Source of the DNA: Desulfobacteraceae bacterium
GTDB taxonomy: Bacteria > Desulfobacterota > Desulfobacteria > Desulfobacterales > Desulfobacteraceae
Assembly: GCA_003354055.1 (NCBI GenBank)
Contig: PIVQ01000240.1
Coordinates: 1 to 9,599 of the forward strand
Reading direction: 5' to 3'
Length of the DNA stretch: 9,599 nt
Part shown: one piece after another, positions 7,178-9,599 of the stretch
Layout of the letters: every line of letters begins with the position of its first letter
Position numbering within the stretch: position 1 is the first letter of the stretch
Notes under the pieces: generated by a model
The model's database searches: none
The model's input: only the letters and a program-made list of their open reading frames with translations
What the model was told of the DNA's origin: nothing
Program-made: the position numbers and the translations under genes

Positions 7178-7206
7178 TTGCTCTTCTCAATTTCTTATGA
7201 TATGAT
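7178..7206 (+). promoter_or_regulatory. Possible sigma-70-type promoter of the sigma-54 activator gene
   Basis: TTGCTC (7178-7183) lies 17 bases ahead of TATGAT (7201-7206). The -10 box is good and the -35 box is weak. Initiation near 7213 would give a leader of about 137 bases that includes the inverted repeat at 7243-7307. The rest of the 308-base gap shows no reading frame or RNA gene that I can support. Confidence 0.35.
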
Positions 7207-7242
7207 CCGGCCCAAATCAAACTTGGGACTCGTTACAAAATA

Positions 7243-7307
7243 ACTTGATCTAAATTGTTTCCAAAACCACTTAAAAGACTGGGTATTTTGAAAACAAAAG
7301 ATCAAGT
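7243..7307. repeat. Spaced inverted repeat ACTTGATC ahead of the activator gene
   Basis: ACTTGATC (7243-7250) and GATCAAGT (7300-7307) are perfect 8-base arms with 49 bases between them. The flanks are also alike when one arm is inverted (AATAACTTGATC against AATTACTTGATC, both followed by T-rich sequence). The arm centres are 57 bp apart. They may be paired sites for a looping regulator or the base of an RNA stem in the leader. Confidence 0.4.
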
Positions 7308-7349
7308 AATTTTGGAGCCGATCCTTACCCCCTTTCAAAGGACACAGCC

Positions 7350-8840
7350 ATGGCTAAGCGGAACAACACATCCCCCCCTCCCATGCTGGACATGGATGGC
7401 ATTGACTTTCTATCCGTGCTCAATCGTCTGGACGACGGGGTGATTATTTGCGATCTTAACGGGACCATCCTGTTCTACAATACGGCCCAGTCCAAAATCG
7501 ACGGAATTTCCCCAACCGACGCCATGGGTATGAAGGTTACGGAAATTTATGAGTTGAGCAACCGGACGTCCATGGTGATGCAGTGCATTACCCATAATGC
7601 GTCGATTAAGAATAAAACCTTTTTTTACAGAACCTATAAGGGCAAGGTGGTGAACACCATTACTTCGGCCTATCCCCTGTATACCAATGAGAAGGCCAAC
7701 GGGGCCATCTGCTTTGTAAAGGATTATGAACTGCTGAGACGGTCTGCACACATGCCGACCAGGGAACCCTTGCAGGCAGATCTGGGCAACGGCACCCTGT
7801 TCAGTTTTTCAAATCTCATCGGCTCCAGCCACGGATTTCGGCAGGTCATCGGCATTGCACAGAAGGCAGCCGCCTCATCCTCTCCCATCATGATCCAGGG
7901 GGAAACAGGAACCGGTAAGGAGCTGTTTGCCCAGTCCATCCACAACCACAGCCCGAGAAGGGACAAAAAGTTTGTGGCGATCAATTGCGCTGCCATTCCC
8001 CATGACCTTCTGGAGGGTATGCTTTTCGGCACCAGCCGCGGGGCCTTTACCGGTGCCCTGGACAAACCCGGATTGTTCGAAATCGCCCATGGATCAACCC
8101 TGTTCTTGGATGAACTCCTGGCCATGCCGGTGGATCTCCAGGCCAAGCTTTTGCGGGCCCTTCAAGAGAACAGGGTCAGGCGTGTGGGGTCGGTCAAGGA
8201 AATCAAGGTGGATGTAAAAATCATCTCCTCGGTAAACCAAAACCCCAGAACCGCCATCCGGGACAAACAATTGCGCACAGACCTCTATTACCGTCTGGGC
8301 GTTGTTATGGTTAAACTGCCGCCCTTAAGAGACCGGGTGGACAGTATGGGGGAACTGGCAGATCATTTTATCCAAAAGTACAATACCCGCCTGGGCACCA
8401 ATGTAAAATCCATTGCAGAAGAGGTCATGGAATTGTTCAACGCCTATCATTGGCCGGGGAACATCAGGGAATTGGAGCATTTGATCGAAGGGGCCATGAA
8501 TATGGCAGGACAGGATGACAGCATCGGACTCCGCCATTTCGGTCCGGGGCTGGACTGTCTGGAACAGGTGGATATGACCTGTACGGATCCCGCCATTACG
8601 CTGTTCGATACATCTCGGGATAGTATCGCCATGCCCATAGAGCCCGGGGAAAGCTCCGGCAATTTTGCCCAGACCCAGAAACAAAGGGAGCAGTCAGCAG
8701 TCAGGACAGCGCTTATGACTGCCAATGGAAATGTAACCCAGGCGGCAAAACAACTTGGCATCTCCAGACAATTGCTCCACTATAAGATTAAAAAATTCGG
8801 GTTCAGACGCATTGATTTTATTCGGGACCCGGGATCTTGA
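7350..8840 (+). CDS. PAS-containing sigma-54-dependent activator, RocR-like
   Basis: This 496-residue protein is a bacterial enhancer-binding protein. A single PAS domain (about 18-130) replaces a receiver, so it probably senses a small ligand or cofactor in the cytoplasm. The AAA+ domain (about 155-390) shows Walker A GETGTGKE (184-191), the sigma-54 contact loop GAFTGA (231-236), Walker B LFLDEL (251-256, Asp254/Glu255), RTDLYYRL (309-316) with likely arginine fingers, and WPGNIRELEH (368-377). A linker of about 65 residues leads to a Fis-type helix-turn-helix at about 459-484 (NVTQAAKQLGISRQLLHYKI). LFGTSRGAFTGA followed by DKPGLFE resembles the RocR branch, which controls amino acid or amine use. 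AAAGGA lies 7 bases before the ATG. The gene is divergent from the kinase operon and points at a transporter gene with a sigma-54 promoter, its most likely target. Confidence 0.95.
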   Translation: MAKRNNTSPPPMLDMDGIDFLSVLNRLDDGVIICDLNGTILFYNTAQSKIDGISPTDAMGMKVTEIYELSNRTSMVMQCITHNASIKNKTFFYRTYKGKVVNTITSAYPLYTNEKANGAICFVKDYELLRRSAHMPTREPLQADLGNGTLFSFSNLIGSSHGFRQVIGIAQKAAASSSPIMIQGETGTGKELFAQSIHNHSPRRDKKFVAINCAAIPHDLLEGMLFGTSRGAFTGALDKPGLFEIAHGSTLFLDELLAMPVDLQAKLLRALQENRVRRVGSVKEIKVDVKIISSVNQNPRTAIRDKQLRTDLYYRLGVVMVKLPPLRDRVDSMGELADHFIQKYNTRLGTNVKSIAEEVMELFNAYHWPGNIRELEHLIEGAMNMAGQDDSIGLRHFGPGLDCLEQVDMTCTDPAITLFDTSRDSIAMPIEPGESSGNFAQTQKQREQSAVRTALMTANGNVTQAAKQLGISRQLLHYKIKKFGFRRIDFIRDPGS

Positions 8841-8885
8841 AATCAGCCCTGCTCTACAAGATAGCGCAGCAGCTCTCGCCAGCGA

Positions 8886-8921
8886 GTGACAAATATTTTT
8901 CTATAGAAAAAATATTGTCAC
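8886..8921. promoter_or_regulatory. 36-bp near-perfect palindrome, candidate upstream activator site
   Basis: The outer arms GTGACAA (8886-8892) and TTGTCAC (8915-8921) match perfectly. The A/T-rich inner arms pair with a one-base offset, and the centre CTATAG (8901-8906) is itself palindromic. Without gaps, 30 of 36 positions are symmetric. Its centre lies about 150 bases upstream of the -24 element of the sigma-54 promoter at 9053, a usual position for an enhancer-binding-protein site. No T-run follows, and the stem would be weak in RNA, so DNA binding is the better reading than a terminator of the activator gene. Confidence 0.6.
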
Positions 8922-9001
8922 CGCAACGCCGCCGATAATAGACAATAATTTTTCACCCCTTTCATTATCCACTCTTGACATCGGCCAGCAAAAATTTAAA
9001 A

Positions 9002-9023
9002 ATCTCTTTAATATCAAAGAGAT
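9002..9023. promoter_or_regulatory. 22-bp inverted repeat ahead of the sigma-54 promoter
   Basis: ATCTCTTT (9002-9009) and AAAGAGAT (9016-9023) are perfect 8-base arms around a 6-base centre. The site lies between the large palindrome and the sigma-54 promoter. A TTGACA at 8975-8980 has a weak A-rich -10 near 8997, so the dyad could also be an operator at the start of a minor sigma-70-type promoter. The remainder of the gap 8841-9150 shows no gene. Confidence 0.45.
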
Positions 9024-9052
9024 AACATAAAAATAGAACCCTGTTTTTCACC

Positions 9053-9068
9053 TGGTATACTATCTGCA
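9053..9068 (+). promoter_or_regulatory. Sigma-54 (-24/-12) promoter of the BCCT transporter
   Basis: TGGTAT-N5-CTGCA places GG (9054-9055) exactly 10 bases before GC (9066-9067), the invariant spacing of sigma-54 promoters. It matches the consensus well in the TGG and TGCA parts and less well between. The start would be near 9079, with a leader of about 70 bases. The neighbouring sigma-54 activator gene and the upstream palindromes strengthen the call. Confidence 0.6.
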
Positions 9069-9083
9069 GTCCATAGGAAAACC

Positions 9084-9108
9084 CCGGGCCTTATACGGTA
9101 ATACCCGG
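9084..9108 (+). repeat. Possible hairpin in the transporter leader
   Basis: CCGGG (9084-9088) and CCCGG (9104-9108) form a GC-rich stem around a 15-base loop, in which TAT and ATA can add three weaker pairs. It lies just after the predicted sigma-54 start, at the 5' end of the leader. It may stabilise the message. It shows no riboswitch signature that I know. Confidence 0.3.
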
Positions 9109-9150
9109 ACAAATGAGATGTAAATCGTTTGCACAGGAGTTTAAAGTAAA

Positions 9151-9599
9151 TTGAACGACACCACCACTAAAAAGCCTTTTGATCCTTTTGTTTTCTGGAC
9201 CTCGGCCACTTTAACTGTAATATTTGTCCTCTGGTCGGTAATTTTCCCGGAAAACATGACAAAAGTCATTAATGCCGTTTTCAGCTGGACCACCACCCAG
9301 TGGGCGTGGCTATACTTACTCACTGTTTTCCTGCTGGTCGGCGGCTGCTTCCTGCTTATGGGAAATAAATACGGCAAGATGAAGCTGGGTCTTCCTGAAG
9401 ATAAACCTGAATTTTCCAATTTTTCATGGTTTGCCATGCTGTTCGGCTCTGCCATTGCCGCAGGCATCGTGTTCTGGGGACCTGCAGAACCGGCCTACCA
9501 TTACATGAGCCCGCCGCCTTATTTCGGTGGTGATGCCCTTACCCCGGTTGCGGGTGCCAATGCCATGACCTACTCATTCTTTCACTGGGGCCTGAGCGC
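9151..9599 (+). CDS. BCCT family transporter, 5' part only
   Basis: The first 149 residues of a betaine/choline/carnitine transporter are present and the gene runs off the right edge. Helices are visible at about 13-33 and 50-70. A third begins near 93 with WFAMLFGSAIAAGIVFWG and continues into PAEPAYHY, the typical BCCT helix 3 region. The start is TTG at 9151. A TAA lies in frame at 9142-9144, AGGAG (9135-9139) stands 11 bases before the TTG, and the first in-frame ATG is residue 36, inside the conserved fold. In BetP the helix 3 segment is GMGIG; here it aligns as AIAAG, so two glycines are alanines. Substrates in the family are quaternary amines, either for osmotic protection or as food. 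The sigma-54 promoter and RocR-like activator suggest catabolic use, which is inference. Confidence 0.92.
   Translation, partial: MNDTTTKKPFDPFVFWTSATLTVIFVLWSVIFPENMTKVINAVFSWTTTQWAWLYLLTVFLLVGGCFLLMGNKYGKMKLGLPEDKPEFSNFSWFAMLFGSAIAAGIVFWGPAEPAYHYMSPPPYFGGDALTPVAGANAMTYSFFHWGLS

Noticed and set aside
7167..7181. Sigma-54-like TGTCAG-N5-TTGC ahead of the activator gene.
   Set aside because: The essential GG of the -24 element is GT here, and a sigma-70-type pair overlaps the region. It is too weak to list as a promoter.
8875..8886. Short hairpin CTCGC-CA-GCGAG after the activator gene as a terminator.
   Set aside because: The loop is only 2 bases and no U-run follows directly. The nearby T-tract belongs to the large palindrome.
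8886..8921. Reading the 36-bp palindrome as an intrinsic terminator.
   Set aside because: The stem is almost all A/T inside and is followed by CGCAACG rather than a U-run.

Overview
The window is bacterial and looks like a sulfate-reducing or related member of the Desulfobacterota (Desulfobacteraceae-like). The basis is gene content only: a soluble PAS histidine kinase with a Cys-x10-Cys-x2-Cys motif, tandem single-domain receivers, a TauE/SafE (TSUP) permease, a PEP-synthase-like protein, and a RocR-type sigma-54 activator beside a BCCT transporter. No single marker fixes the taxon. No tRNA, rRNA, CRISPR array or mobile element was seen.

Layout. Positions 1 to 7041 hold one tightly packed minus-strand gene set. 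In transcription order it is: a soluble PAS-PAS histidine kinase (7041-5572), two paralogous single-domain response regulators (5518-5087 and 5038-4616), a TSUP permease (4552-3248), a two-helix membrane protein of unknown function (3251-2565, ATGA overlap with the permease), and a PEP-synthase-like phosphotransfer protein (from 2561, running off the left edge after at least 853 codons). The last gene is the largest in the window. It has an ATP-grasp and a phosphohistidine swivel domain, followed by a C-terminal region that does not look like the usual PEP/pyruvate barrel.

Positions 7042-7349 are a divergent intergenic region. It holds a good sigma-70-type promoter for the minus-strand operon, a perfect 15-bp palindrome over its -35 box, a weaker plus-strand promoter, and a widely spaced inverted repeat. 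Next comes a plus-strand PAS/AAA+/Fis sigma-54 activator (7350-8840).

Positions 8841-9150 carry no gene but are dense in cis elements: a 36-bp near-perfect palindrome, a second 22-bp dyad, a GG-N10-GC sigma-54 promoter, and a possible leader hairpin. They lie ahead of a BCCT-family transporter that starts at a TTG codon and runs off the right edge.

Two modules are proposed. In the first, a cytoplasmic kinase passes signal to two stand-alone receivers encoded with an anion permease, an unknown membrane partner and an ATP-driven histidine-phosphotransfer enzyme. None of the receivers has an output domain, so the target may be a protein rather than DNA. In the second, a PAS-sensing activator switches on a betaine/choline/carnitine-type transporter through a sigma-54 promoter. 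The first module is the better candidate for an undescribed system.
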